This document shows positions 50,979 to 59,532 of a stretch of DNA of 64,000 nucleotides, one piece after another. Position 1 is the first letter of the stretch. The number at the start of each line of letters is the position of its first letter. A program made the translations under genes and the position numbers. Below the pieces are notes generated by a model. That model was not told the DNA's origin and did not search any database. It saw nothing but the letters and a program-made list of their open reading frames with translations. Location: NCBI GenBank assembly GCA_965660145.1, contig CBFHYX010000009.1, positions 1 through 64,000 on the forward strand, read 5' to 3'. This DNA is from JABURQ01 sp029243145. Lineage in GTDB: Bacteria > Planctomycetota > Planctomycetia > Planctomycetales > Planctomycetaceae.

Positions 50979-52418
50979 ATGACGCAACTTCCCATCATCT
51001 CTGACACCGCTGAGCCGACCCTGCAAATGCCGGAAGCTCCCGAGCATTCTCGTGGCACTTATGCATTTGTGAGCCTCGGTTGTCCCAAAAATCTGGTCGA
51101 TAGCGAAAAGATGCTGGGAACGCTTGCCATTGACGGCTACACACTCGTTTCCGATCCCGAGGGAGCGGATTTCGTGATTGTCAACACTTGTGGATTCATT
51201 GAGTCTTCACGCCAAGAATCGAAGTCTGTCATTCACGACATGCTGGAACTGAAACGACAAGGCAAAACAAGAGGCGTGATTGTTGCCGGCTGTCTTCCTG
51301 AACGGATGGGACCGAGTCTACGGGAAGAGATTCCCGAAATCGACCATGTACTGGGAGTCTTCAGTCGTGACGAAATTAACAAAGTTGCCGACCGCTTAAT
51401 CGGCGGACTCAACGAACAACGCGAACTTTTCCGCCCCGCACCGGTCAAGGCGATGGACGACCGCGCCCGGCTGAGAATCACTCCCGAACACTTCGCCTAC
51501 CTAAAAATCTCCGAAGGCTGCGACCGCACATGTACTTTCTGCGCCATCCCCAAGATGCGTGGCAAGCACATCACAAAACCGATCGAGATGGTCATTGAAG
51601 AAGCGAAAGAACTTGTTGCCGATGGAGTACGTGAATTGATTCTCGTGGCACAAGACACAACGTACTACGGACTCGATTTCTACGGGGAAGTCCGCTTGGT
51701 GGAATTGCTCAAAGAGCTGGAGCAAGTGGAGGGCATCGACTGGATTCGTCTGATGTATCTTTACCCGGTCAATTTCTCCGACGAATTGATCGATACCATT
51801 GCCACATCTAGCAAAATCATCCCCTACCTCGACATGCCGTTACAACATATCAACGACACAATGCTGAAGAGGATGCAACGTCGAGTCAATGGGCAACAAA
51901 CACGTGAGCTTGTCGACAAACTTCGTGACCGCGTTCCCAATCTGGTGTTACGAACGACATTCATTACAGGTTTCCCCGGAGAAACCGACGAGCAATTTGA
52001 AGAGCTGTGTCGGTTTGTCGAAGAAACACGTTTTCAACGAATGGGCGTCTTCTCTTACTCTGTCGAGCCCGGCACGCCTGCCGTCAAACTTGAAGATCAT
52101 GTTTCTGAAGAGATCAAAGAAGAACGCCGTGAACGGCTGATGGAACTCCAACAGTCCATTGCTTTTGAATTTGGCGAATCGCTGGTCGGTTATGAACTCG
52201 ACGTGCTCATTGATGAAGCGACCGACGAAGAAGGAGTCTGGATTGGCCGCACCTATGCGGACGCTCCTGAAATTGATGGCGTTGTTTATTTGCACGGTGA
52301 AAATTTACAACCAGGGCAGATGGTTTCCGCAGAAATTGTGGGCTTCGAAGATTATGACCTCATCGCGACTGTCTCCCTCGATGATGACGTGGAGCCAGAG
52401 ACAGAGGATTTTTCCTAG
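50979..52418 (+). CDS. rimO: Ribosomal protein uS12 methylthiotransferase RimO
   Basis: A 479-residue radical SAM enzyme. The N-terminal MTTase domain starts FVSLGCPKNLVDSE with Cys35, and Cys71 and Cys105 complete the auxiliary [4Fe-4S] cluster. The radical SAM cluster is CDRTCTFC (Cys181, Cys185, Cys188), followed by IPKMRGKH. A C-terminal TRAM domain is present (about 395-465). The N-terminal sequence and GCPKN distinguish RimO from MiaB. It methylthiolates an Asp of ribosomal protein S12. The pgsA start codon follows its stop without a gap. Confidence 0.95.
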   Translation: MTQLPIISDTAEPTLQMPEAPEHSRGTYAFVSLGCPKNLVDSEKMLGTLAIDGYTLVSDPEGADFVIVNTCGFIESSRQESKSVIHDMLELKRQGKTRGVIVAGCLPERMGPSLREEIPEIDHVLGVFSRDEINKVADRLIGGLNEQRELFRPAPVKAMDDRARLRITPEHFAYLKISEGCDRTCTFCAIPKMRGKHITKPIEMVIEEAKELVADGVRELILVAQDTTYYGLDFYGEVRLVELLKELEQVEGIDWIRLMYLYPVNFSDELIDTIATSSKIIPYLDMPLQHINDTMLKRMQRRVNGQQTRELVDKLRDRVPNLVLRTTFITGFPGETDEQFEELCRFVEETRFQRMGVFSYSVEPGTPAVKLEDHVSEEIKEERRERLMELQQSIAFEFGESLVGYELDVLIDEATDEEGVWIGRTYADAPEIDGVVYLHGENLQPGQMVSAEIVGFEDYDLIATVSLDDDVEPETEDFS

Positions 52419-53084
52419 ATGTCAACCAGCACTCCCACACCACCGCCTACCGGTTTTCTGGATCGTGAGGCACTTAATCTTCCCAACCTCATCACATTGA
52501 CACGCTTGATATTGTCAGTGGTGCTATTCGGATTGATCTATTGGGGAGGACTTTGGTGGACATCAACAATTCTGTTTGTTGTGGCTGCTTCCACAGACTT
52601 TCTGGATGGCTACTACGCACGCAAGCTCGGACAAATCACGATCCTCGGTCGAATACTCGATCCATTCGTCGATAAAATTATTGTCTGCGGATCCTTCATA
52701 TTCCTCATCGGTGAACCCGCCTCCGGCGTCAATGCCTGGATGGCCATTATTGTCGTCGGACGAGAAATGTTCGTCTCAACCTTACGAGGACTCATGGAGC
52801 AAATGGGGCTCGATTTTTCCGCAAATTGGGTCGGCAAAATCAAGATGATTGGTCAATGCGTGTCCGTCACGACGGCTCTCGGATTTCTCGCCCTGCCTGA
52901 AGTTCTGCAAACCGCCACGAACCTGATCCTCGCCCGAGACGTCATTCTCTGGGGAGTCACCTTATTTACTGCCTGGAGCGGCCTCTCCTATGTCCTGCGA
53001 GCGGCTCAGGAACTGGCCAAAGCCGCTTCCCTACAGTCAAGCTCTGCAAGTGCATCAGTCGAAAACTCTCAGGGAGATCAGTGA
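52419..53084 (+). CDS. pgsA: CDP-diacylglycerol-glycerol-3-phosphate phosphatidyltransferase
   Basis: A 221-residue inner-membrane enzyme of the CDP-alcohol phosphatidyltransferase family. The motif D-x2-D-G-x2-A-R-x8-G-x3-D-x3-D is perfect (Asp60, Asp63, Gly64, Ala67, Arg68, Gly77, Asp81, Asp85). The NLPNLITLTR N-terminus is typical of PgsA. It makes phosphatidylglycerol phosphate for acidic phospholipids. It abuts rimO and overlaps metW (GTGA at 53081), so the three form an operon. Confidence 0.93.
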   Translation: MSTSTPTPPPTGFLDREALNLPNLITLTRLILSVVLFGLIYWGGLWWTSTILFVVAASTDFLDGYYARKLGQITILGRILDPFVDKIIVCGSFIFLIGEPASGVNAWMAIIVVGREMFVSTLRGLMEQMGLDFSANWVGKIKMIGQCVSVTTALGFLALPEVLQTATNLILARDVILWGVTLFTAWSGLSYVLRAAQELAKAASLQSSSASASVENSQGDQ

Positions 53085-53734
53085 CCGTGGCTGCTTCGCG
53101 ACGCTACGCTATGCCTGATCCTGCCGACGTCATCGTCGATGCGATTATTCTGCGCGAAATCCCACGTTACAGTCGCGTGATCGATCTGGGCTGCGGAAAC
53201 GGTCGCTTGCTGACTAAACTCCGCGATGAACTCGATTGCTCGGTCCTGGGGGTTGAACTCGATTACCAAAACTTCACCACAGGTCTTAGCCGTGGCTTGC
53301 CAATGCTCAACATCGACCTGGATGAAAATCTGAGTGATGTCCCCGATGACAGTTTCGAGTGGGCGATACTTTCAGAAACTTTGCAAGAAGTGCGACACCC
53401 CAATAAACTCCTCACTGAGATGATGAGAATTGCTCGTCGAGCGATCATTGTGGTCCCCAATTTTGCCAACTGGAAGATTCGCCTGCAGATTTTGAAATCG
53501 GGCCGAACTCCCGTCACCAACGCATTCCCTTATGCTTGGTACAACACTCCCAATCTGCACTTTATGTCTCTATATGACTTCCGCGACCTTGTGGACGAGC
53601 TGGGGCTTCATATCCTTAAAGAAATGCCCATTATCCAAGGACATGCAGTTGAACGTGCTTGGCTGGCCAATATCAGAGCGGAAAGCGGCTTTTTTGTGGT
53701 CGAAAGAAATGAAAAACCGGCAACAGTCGTATAA
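53081..53734 (+). CDS. metW: MetW-like methyltransferase-fold protein
   Basis: A 217-residue protein read from GTG 53081, overlapping the pgsA stop, with an AGGGAG leader. VIDLGCGNGRLL is the SAM-binding motif, and LSETLQEVRHPNKLLTEMMR, VVPNFANWKIRL and FPYAWYNTPNLHFMSL are MetW landmarks. MetW normally pairs with MetX in homoserine acylation. No metX lies beside it here, so its role in this operon is open. Family call by eye. Confidence 0.87.
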   Translation: MTVAASRRYAMPDPADVIVDAIILREIPRYSRVIDLGCGNGRLLTKLRDELDCSVLGVELDYQNFTTGLSRGLPMLNIDLDENLSDVPDDSFEWAILSETLQEVRHPNKLLTEMMRIARRAIIVVPNFANWKIRLQILKSGRTPVTNAFPYAWYNTPNLHFMSLYDFRDLVDELGLHILKEMPIIQGHAVERAWLANIRAESGFFVVERNEKPATVV

Positions 53735-53853
53735 TAGCATCATCTTATTCCCCTTTTCTCTCGTAAGAACAAGTACAGCACACAGCCCCGTCGTACAGCG
53801 TGTATGATGTCTGAGAACGCGCGCACTTTTACATATCTAGGGTCGAGAACAAT

Positions 53854-54510
53854 ATGAATGACCTGATCAATCAATTTTCTGGTCTCTCAACCCAGATTAT
53901 CGGCGGTTTATTCGCAGCGCATCTCTTTCTGTTTCTCGTCTTGCGAATCTGGTCACGACGCGACCTCCACGGAATTGTCGGCACGCTCGATGACTTCACT
54001 CGCGGATTGAAACATCGCAGCGTTCTCGACCGACGTGGGCATTTGACTGAACAGGTTGATGCCTTTCTCTCTGATGTGAACGATGTCTTGAGACACTCCG
54101 ATCAAAGTGCCGAACGTGAGAGCCTTAAACAGCGTATCAATGTCCTCGATGAGAAACGCTCATATCTGCATTCCATCTTTTTTGAAACGATTTACAATAT
54201 GGCTCGAAACATGATCGACGCTTACCCACTTTTGGGAGTGCTCGGCACGATTCTGGCCATTGGCGCAGCACTACAACAACCGGCCGACGCTGCCGCGACT
54301 GTCACGGGGGTCGAAGCAATTGTTGGTCGTTTCGGGGAAGCGATCTGGTCCACGTTTGCCGGACTTGTCTGTGGTATCTTCCTAATGTTCGTCAACAGTC
54401 TCGTCGAGCCAGCATTTTTGAGATTGTCAGAAAATCGCTTCCAGGTTCGGGAAATGGTTTCGCGTGTCAAACACGAGCTAGTCTTGAGTAGTGACAAGGA
54501 GACCGCATGA
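53854..54510 (+). CDS. MotA/TolQ/ExbB-like protein of a second, divergent cassette
   Basis: A 218-residue protein with an N-terminal membrane helix (about 15-33), a charged helical cytoplasmic region, and two further helices carrying DAYPLLGVLGTILAIGAAL and AIWSTFAGLVCGIFLMFVN. These match the ExbB/TolQ stator signature in weaker form. The stop overlaps the start of the next gene by ATGA (54507). It is clearly distinct from the ExbB at 30677 and probably drives a different complex. Confidence 0.82.
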   Translation: MNDLINQFSGLSTQIIGGLFAAHLFLFLVLRIWSRRDLHGIVGTLDDFTRGLKHRSVLDRRGHLTEQVDAFLSDVNDVLRHSDQSAERESLKQRINVLDEKRSYLHSIFFETIYNMARNMIDAYPLLGVLGTILAIGAALQQPADAAATVTGVEAIVGRFGEAIWSTFAGLVCGIFLMFVNSLVEPAFLRLSENRFQVREMVSRVKHELVLSSDKETA

Positions 54511-55331
54511 GCCTTCGAACTCGCCGCACCGTCTTTCAACTGACTCCCCTGCTCGACTTATTACTGATCATCATTTTTGCGCAGTACATGGAAGTCCGTC
54601 AGGCCGGAGCTAAACAGGAGGCCTGGTTCGACAAAGAAGCCAGTCAAATCCAACAGGAAGCGTCCTCTACGGCTGACAAGGAACTTTCACGTCGACAGAA
54701 AGTCGAGATGGAACTGGCGTTAGCAGAATCTCAAATCGAATCTCTTCAACAAGCTCAGAACTTGAATGAACAACTTCTCCAAGATCTCAAAACTCAACGA
54801 CAGCTTCTCGCGGAATTCATCAACCAGGCTTTGAAAGTCTCACCAGAAATGGTGGACCGGATGATTTCTAAAAGTGAACTCGCCAAGGATGATCACTTCC
54901 GAAAAGCGATTAAAGAACTCCGCGAGCAGGTGAGCGGCGAAGCCATACAACACGCCGTCTCCTATCACGAGCTACTCAAACGCTGTGACATTTGGGAATT
55001 CTTCCTCGATGATGCCGCAGGAAAGATCTCCTCCAATGTTATTTTCCGAGCCAACGAAGATCGACAAGAATGGACGATCAACAAAATCGATAACTTTCAG
55101 CGGGAACTAAAAGCATACCTCCGTTCTCGCCCACAACCGAAAAGCCTGGTCATCGTTCTGTCTGGTTTTATTGATAAACAACTCACCCGCGGACAACGTG
55201 ATGACTTTCGCGTTTTACTCGATGAAGTTTTTCGTGAACTCACACTCGAATCCGGTGGTCAAACACGATACTACCATCGAGATCTCGGCTACTTGGGAGA
55301 GCTCAAACTCTCTCTTGAATTACAGGAGTAA
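54507..55331 (+). CDS. ExbD-like anchor with long coiled coil and novel C-terminal domain
   Basis: A 274-residue protein. Its N-terminal helix QLTPLLDLLLIIIFAQYM (Asp17) has the ExbD/TolR pattern with the ion-relay Asp. Instead of the small ExbD periplasmic domain it continues into a coiled coil (about 38-115, rich in Gln, Glu, Leu). A C-terminal alpha/beta domain follows (about 150-274; SLVIVLSGFIDKQLTRGQRD). MotB and TolR-like motors also combine such an anchor with a distal domain, but no peptidoglycan-binding OmpA signature is visible. Translational coupling to the ExbB-like gene supports a stator pair. Confidence 0.75.
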   Translation: MSLRTRRTVFQLTPLLDLLLIIIFAQYMEVRQAGAKQEAWFDKEASQIQQEASSTADKELSRRQKVEMELALAESQIESLQQAQNLNEQLLQDLKTQRQLLAEFINQALKVSPEMVDRMISKSELAKDDHFRKAIKELREQVSGEAIQHAVSYHELLKRCDIWEFFLDDAAGKISSNVIFRANEDRQEWTINKIDNFQRELKAYLRSRPQPKSLVIVLSGFIDKQLTRGQRDDFRVLLDEVFRELTLESGGQTRYYHRDLGYLGELKLSLELQE

Positions 55332-55336
55332 ATATC

Positions 55337-55801
55337 ATGGCTGCCAAACCCGTCTCAAATCGAAAACTGATTGCAGGTGGCATTATTGTTGCCGCTGCCG
55401 GGGCAATACTCTCGATGGTCGGTGGACTGTTCCCAGGATTTGGAAACGGGACAGGTAACGGAGACGGGACATCAGACATCGAAATCAACTCCGCTTCTGA
55501 CAACTCTCCTAGCAACCTCACGACTTCATCGAACGCTACGAGCACGCAAGGAATTCTGGACATTGTCATTGACGGAGAATCCTATCTTGTGGCTCAGCAA
55601 GATGGAAAGAGATCACCCATGACACTGAGTGAAATCTCTAGTGCGGCACCCAAGATGACCGGAAACGAAGACGAAATTCTCGTGCAGGTCTCAAGAAAAC
55701 GATCCTCTCTATTCTCAGCCGAACGAGCACTCGAGGAAACTTTCAGAGAAAGTGAACTCGAAGAATCACAAATCCGCTGGGTCCAGGAAGTCGTGGACTG
55801 A
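55337..55801 (+). CDS. Single-pass membrane protein, third gene of the second cassette
   Basis: A 154-residue protein with one N-terminal helix (about 11-33), a Gly/Asn/Asp/Ser/Thr-rich linker (about 36-70) and a small domain (about 72-154; TQGILDIVIDGESYLV...). That domain has a hint of the ExbD-type periplasmic fold, but this is not firm. It starts six bases after the previous stop, so it is part of the same operon. Not a recognised family. Confidence 0.7.
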   Translation: MAAKPVSNRKLIAGGIIVAAAGAILSMVGGLFPGFGNGTGNGDGTSDIEINSASDNSPSNLTTSSNATSTQGILDIVIDGESYLVAQQDGKRSPMTLSEISSAAPKMTGNEDEILVQVSRKRSSLFSAERALEETFRESELEESQIRWVQEVVD

Positions 55802-55820
55802 CGACTTCCTCCAGACAATT

Positions 55821-56909
55821 TCAGCGTTCTTCAGGGTCGTAGACATCCATTTCGAGAGTTGTGTCGGAGACATAATCGACCGGCTTTGCAAGAGCCTCGC
55901 TCGCCCGCTCGCTTTCGGCAAGCAACTTAACAGTCGAACTTTCAAAATCGTCAATCGCTCTTCGATAGACAATCCCCGTATCGACTTGATAGAAGCCCGC
56001 CGATATCAAAAGCTTGTTACCAGCCTCATCCAGAGCGCGAACATGAGCTTCCGCGCCAGTGACCAATTCATCTTTGAGGCGTTTGCACACCTCGGTAATT
56101 AATGTTTGTCCAACCGATTGCTCTCGGTGATCGTCGACAACAAACACGTCTGTCATACCAACAACGCGTCTGTTCCATTTCGACAGATAGAAATCCAATC
56201 CGATAATGGTCACACCAGCCACCGGAGATTCTCCGTTCTTGGGCTGTAACAGAAAACGAATGTAATCCAGATTCCCATGCCGAATCGCATTTCGCCACGA
56301 TCTGTCTGGGAGTCGATCGGTAACGGCTAACTGCATACGTCGGCGAAGATCCATGATCTTCATATTCATCGGTGCCGTACTATTTTCCGAATCTCGGAAG
56401 TAGATGTTTCGCTGCTCGTGTTCCGTATATCCGCAAGCTTCAATAAAAGGCCTCGACACAGGATCAGACTCGAGGAAGCCGGCAGGTTTCGTTCCGCCAT
56501 AGACGCCCATGTAAAATGGATCGTGAGGCGGTGCGGAACCCGCTCGTATTTCTGTCGCGCCCTTCACGATAAGATAAGACTCAGCTTGTCGCAATAACTC
56601 TCGCCCGACACCTTTTCCACGATATTCGGGATGCACCATAATGACGCAAACGACGCCGAGCCGATCATCAAGAGCTGTCCCATCTTCCAGGGTGCCAAAC
56701 CCCGCATGGACAAAACCGATGGCCTCGCCTGATTCTTCATCGAAAGCAAGAATAAGACCCTGCGAGTCGAAATAGGTCTTATGAAAATTGACCGCTTCAA
56801 AGGCATCAGAACGAAGACCGTCAGCAGCTCCCCGACCGAGCTGACATTCGTGCCATAGCTTGACCAATCGGGGAGGGTCGGTATTTCGAAAGGACCGATA
56901 CGAAATCAC
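55821..56909 (-). CDS. Protein with two GNAT acetyltransferase domains
   Basis: A 362-residue protein with two GNAT folds. The first (about 1-155) has VHPEYRGKGVGRELLRQAE, the acetyl-CoA pyrophosphate-binding loop. The second (about 185-330) has VDDHREQSVGQTLITEVCKRL, which is partly degenerate, since the R/Q-x-x-G-x-G/A pattern is only partly kept. Similar double-GNAT proteins include mycothiol synthase, but no such pathway is suggested here. Substrate unknown. It is convergent with the second ExbB cassette and lies downstream of the transketolase genes on the same strand. Confidence 0.82.
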   Translation of the reverse strand: MISYRSFRNTDPPRLVKLWHECQLGRGAADGLRSDAFEAVNFHKTYFDSQGLILAFDEESGEAIGFVHAGFGTLEDGTALDDRLGVVCVIMVHPEYRGKGVGRELLRQAESYLIVKGATEIRAGSAPPHDPFYMGVYGGTKPAGFLESDPVSRPFIEACGYTEHEQRNIYFRDSENSTAPMNMKIMDLRRRMQLAVTDRLPDRSWRNAIRHGNLDYIRFLLQPKNGESPVAGVTIIGLDFYLSKWNRRVVGMTDVFVVDDHREQSVGQTLITEVCKRLKDELVTGAEAHVRALDEAGNKLLISAGFYQVDTGIVYRRAIDDFESSTVKLLAESERASEALAKPVDYVSDTTLEMDVYDPEER

Positions 56910-56993
56910 GAAATCTTACCACATTTCCACAAGGCGAGAGGGAACGCCAAGTCATTCGAACGGGAATGCAACACTGTCAACCGAGTTCGGAAT

Positions 56994-57953
56994 TCAGCGA
57001 GCTTTTACGGCTTTGACGGTAGAGACAATTTTCTCTGCCGTTAATCCATATTTCCCTAATAGCCCCATGGGGTCACCACTCTCGGCGTAACAATCGCCGA
57101 CATTGACATATCCCATCGGAACTGGATGTTCTTCACTGACCACCTGAGCCACAGCCGAACCGAGTCCACCGTGATGCAAGTGTTCTTCCGCAACGACAAT
57201 ACAACCAGTTTCTTTGGCGGCCGACACAACAGCTTCGCGATCAATAGGTTTCACGGTGTGCATGTCGACGACACGCACATCGATACCTTCGTCACTCAAT
57301 AATTTAGCAGCGTCCGCCGCAATGGAAACCATGAGTCCATTGGCGATAATTGTGGCATCACTGCCTTCCTTGAGAGTGATTGATTTTCCGATCTGAAAAT
57401 CGACACTGTCGTCATACAAAGCAGGAACATTAGGACGTCCAAGACGGAGGTAGGTAGGCCCTTGATGTTCGACCATCGCACGAGTTGCTTTTTTCGCGGT
57501 CACCGCATCAGCGGGAACCATCACAACCACACCGGGCATGGAACACGCTAAGGAAACATCTTCGATTCCCATTTGTGAAGGACCGTCTTCGCCGATCGAA
57601 ATACCGGCATGAGTACCAACCAATTTGACGTTTTGATTTGGAAAAGCGACCGACATGCGAATCTGATCAAACGCATTGTTGAGCAGGAAACAGGCGAAAC
57701 TTGCGACAACCGGTATTTTTCCGGTACCGGCCAGTCCGCCCGCAACACTCACCATATTGCTCTCGGCAATACCAACATTGAAGCCACGTTCTGGGTACTT
57801 CAACGCAAAGGGTTCTGTACGAGTCGAGTTCCCAACATCGCCATCAACAGTCACAAGGGCGGGAAACTCATCTCCCAAAGCGGCCAAAGCGTCTCCAAAC
57901 GCATCGCGAGTGGCCTGCCCCATTTGATATCCGCTTAACTCTCCGATCGCCAT
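56994..57953 (-). CDS. Transketolase, C-terminal subunit
   Basis: A 319-residue protein with the pyrimidine-binding domain (FNVGIAESNMVSVAGGLAGTGKIP, TVDGDVGNSTRT) and the C-terminal transketolase domain (DVRVVDMHTVKPID, EEHLHHGGLG). It corresponds to the second half of transketolase. The N-terminal half is coded by the gene directly upstream, with an 87-base gap. The catalytic Glu that activates thiamine diphosphate lies in GIAESN. Split enzymes of this type occur in many bacteria and archaea. Confidence 0.92.
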   Translation of the reverse strand: MAIGELSGYQMGQATRDAFGDALAALGDEFPALVTVDGDVGNSTRTEPFALKYPERGFNVGIAESNMVSVAGGLAGTGKIPVVASFACFLLNNAFDQIRMSVAFPNQNVKLVGTHAGISIGEDGPSQMGIEDVSLACSMPGVVVMVPADAVTAKKATRAMVEHQGPTYLRLGRPNVPALYDDSVDFQIGKSITLKEGSDATIIANGLMVSIAADAAKLLSDEGIDVRVVDMHTVKPIDREAVVSAAKETGCIVVAEEHLHHGGLGSAVAQVVSEEHPVPMGYVNVGDCYAESGDPMGLLGKYGLTAEKIVSTVKAVKAR

Positions 57954-58040
57954 AGTTCGATCTTTCGTTCAAATGCTATCTGTATTTATCGAGTAATAAT
58001 TTAACAACCTCAAAGCCTACACATTGGGATGTCCAGACAT

Positions 58041-58883
58041 TCAGCCAATGTGAGCTAAGGCTTTTTCGGCCAGTTCGCTGGAAAGCGGTTTGCCGTGGTA
58101 ATTCAGATCGCCCGTTTCTTCAAGTATCGGAAGGATTCCGAATCCTTTTTGAGTTTGAGAAACAATCACAGAAGGCCGATCAGTAACACTGGCAGCAACT
58201 TCCAATGCCTGCAAAGCTTCACCAAGATCGTTGCCGTTAATCGTTTGGGTGTGCCAACCGAAAGGGGCAATTTTGTCAGCAAACGGTGTGAGATCGAGCA
58301 CATCTTTTGTGGCTCCTGTCTGTTGGTAGCCATTTTGATCTATGATTGCGATCAAATTGCCCAATTTGTATTTGGCAGCAGCGGCAATCGCTTCCCAAAC
58401 TTGCCCTTCACCCATTTCTCCATCGCCAATCATGACGAAGACATTGCTGTCTTTCCCATCAAGTCGGAGACCGAGAGCTTGGCCGACTCCAATGGAGAGA
58501 CCTTGTCCCAAGGATCCGGTGGATGCTTCGATGCCAGGCATCCGCTTCAAGTTCGGGTGACCTTCAAACGGGCTTCCCAATTTTCGCAGAGACATCGTCT
58601 CCTCGACAGAAAAAAATCCACGTTCAGCCATCGCGGCATAAAGGACAGGAACTGCATGCCCTTTACTCAGAATAAAACGATCACGATTGGGATCACCGGG
58701 ATTCTCGGGATCGAGCCGCAAATGACCTCCAAAATAGAGACCCGTCACAATTTCCACAGCGGAAAGACTGCTACTGGGGTGTCCACTGGCGGCAGCGGTC
58801 GTCATATTAATGATATTTTTGCGGAGATCTTTCGCCTTCGCGAGCATCTCGTCCTGACTCAGCTTGATTGCTTCCAAAGCCAC
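58041..58883 (-). CDS. Transketolase, N-terminal (thiamine diphosphate) subunit
   Basis: A 280-residue protein equal to the first domain of transketolase. The ThDP/Mg motif GDGEMGEG...IIDQNGYQ is complete, and FILSKGHAVPVLYAAMAERG, GSLGQGLSIGVGQALGLRL and the early TTAAASGHPSSSLSAVE are family landmarks. It acts with the C-terminal subunit to move two-carbon units between sugar phosphates in the pentose phosphate/Calvin-type reactions. It is the first gene of the pair. The 238 bases upstream separate it from the divergent anti-sigma-like gene. Confidence 0.93.
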   Translation of the reverse strand: MALEAIKLSQDEMLAKAKDLRKNIINMTTAAASGHPSSSLSAVEIVTGLYFGGHLRLDPENPGDPNRDRFILSKGHAVPVLYAAMAERGFFSVEETMSLRKLGSPFEGHPNLKRMPGIEASTGSLGQGLSIGVGQALGLRLDGKDSNVFVMIGDGEMGEGQVWEAIAAAAKYKLGNLIAIIDQNGYQQTGATKDVLDLTPFADKIAPFGWHTQTINGNDLGEALQALEVAASVTDRPSVIVSQTQKGFGILPILEETGDLNYHGKPLSSELAEKALAHIG

Positions 58884-59121
58884 GGTAAATCCTCTCTGTC
58901 AGAGTCGTATCAATCGGCTTGTTTTATGCTTTTTTATAGGGGAGGCAGCCGTCATACTCTTTCCGGTATAGGAGAAAAGAGATGACAAAGAACCCCAAAT
59001 AGGATTCTGTTCTGCCGTCCGAACATGCTAACGATCCTGACAACGGCTGGCAAGCAGTCCGCATCTTGAATACTATGTCCCTACCTCAATCCCTACGACA
59101 TGTTATGAATGTTCATCGAAT

Positions 59122-59529
59122 ATGAACTCTAAGAACTGGTCCAAAGAGAAACTAATTTTCTACCTGGAGAGCAGCCTCCCGGAAAGTGAATTGGCCCGTC
59201 TTGAAGCGGATCTGCGTTCGAATCGGGAATTGAGAGAGCAAATTGAGAGCCTGAAGGACGAGAATCAGATTCACTCCGTCGGTGAAATCTGGAGACGAAA
59301 TCGCCTCAGTTGCCCCAGTCGTCCAGAGCTTCAGCAGTACCAACTCGAACAACTCTCCTCCGACGCTTCAGATTATATTAAATTTCACATAGAGGTCGTC
59401 GGTTGTGCCATTTGCCAAGCCAACGAAGCGGACCTCAATCAAGCCACTCACTCAACGACTGACCAGCAACGCAGACGTCAGATTTTTGAATCCTCAGCCG
59501 GATTTTTGAAACAGCAGGATGAAAGCTGA
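59122..59529 (+). CDS. Small zinc-finger, anti-sigma-like protein
   Basis: A 135-residue soluble protein. An N-terminal helical region (about 5-50) resembles the helical repeat of anti-sigma or adaptor proteins. The second half has CPSRPELQQYQLEQL (Cys64) and then FHIEVVGCAICQANE with His89, Cys95 and Cys98, an H-x5-C-x2-C arrangement like a ZAS zinc finger. I recall similar small proteins in planctomycetes near sigma-factor or kinase genes. None is visible here. It starts three bases upstream of the cobA-hemD unit and is probably co-transcribed with it. Confidence 0.65.
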   Translation: MNSKNWSKEKLIFYLESSLPESELARLEADLRSNRELREQIESLKDENQIHSVGEIWRRNRLSCPSRPELQQYQLEQLSSDASDYIKFHIEVVGCAICQANEADLNQATHSTTDQQRRRQIFESSAGFLKQQDES

Positions 59530-59532
59530 ATC

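Noticed and set aside
53854..55801. Zorya-type defence system (ZorA/ZorB)
   Set aside because: A MotA/ExbB-like gene beside an anchored coiled-coil protein recalls ZorAB. However, the coiled coil is too short, the OmpA-like domain is not visible and no helicase or nuclease partner lies next to it. The lhr helicase is 48 kb away and unlinked.
58095..58985. 296-codon plus-strand frame opposite the transketolase N-terminal gene
   Set aside because: Shadow of a well-supported gene, with no ribosome site or domain.
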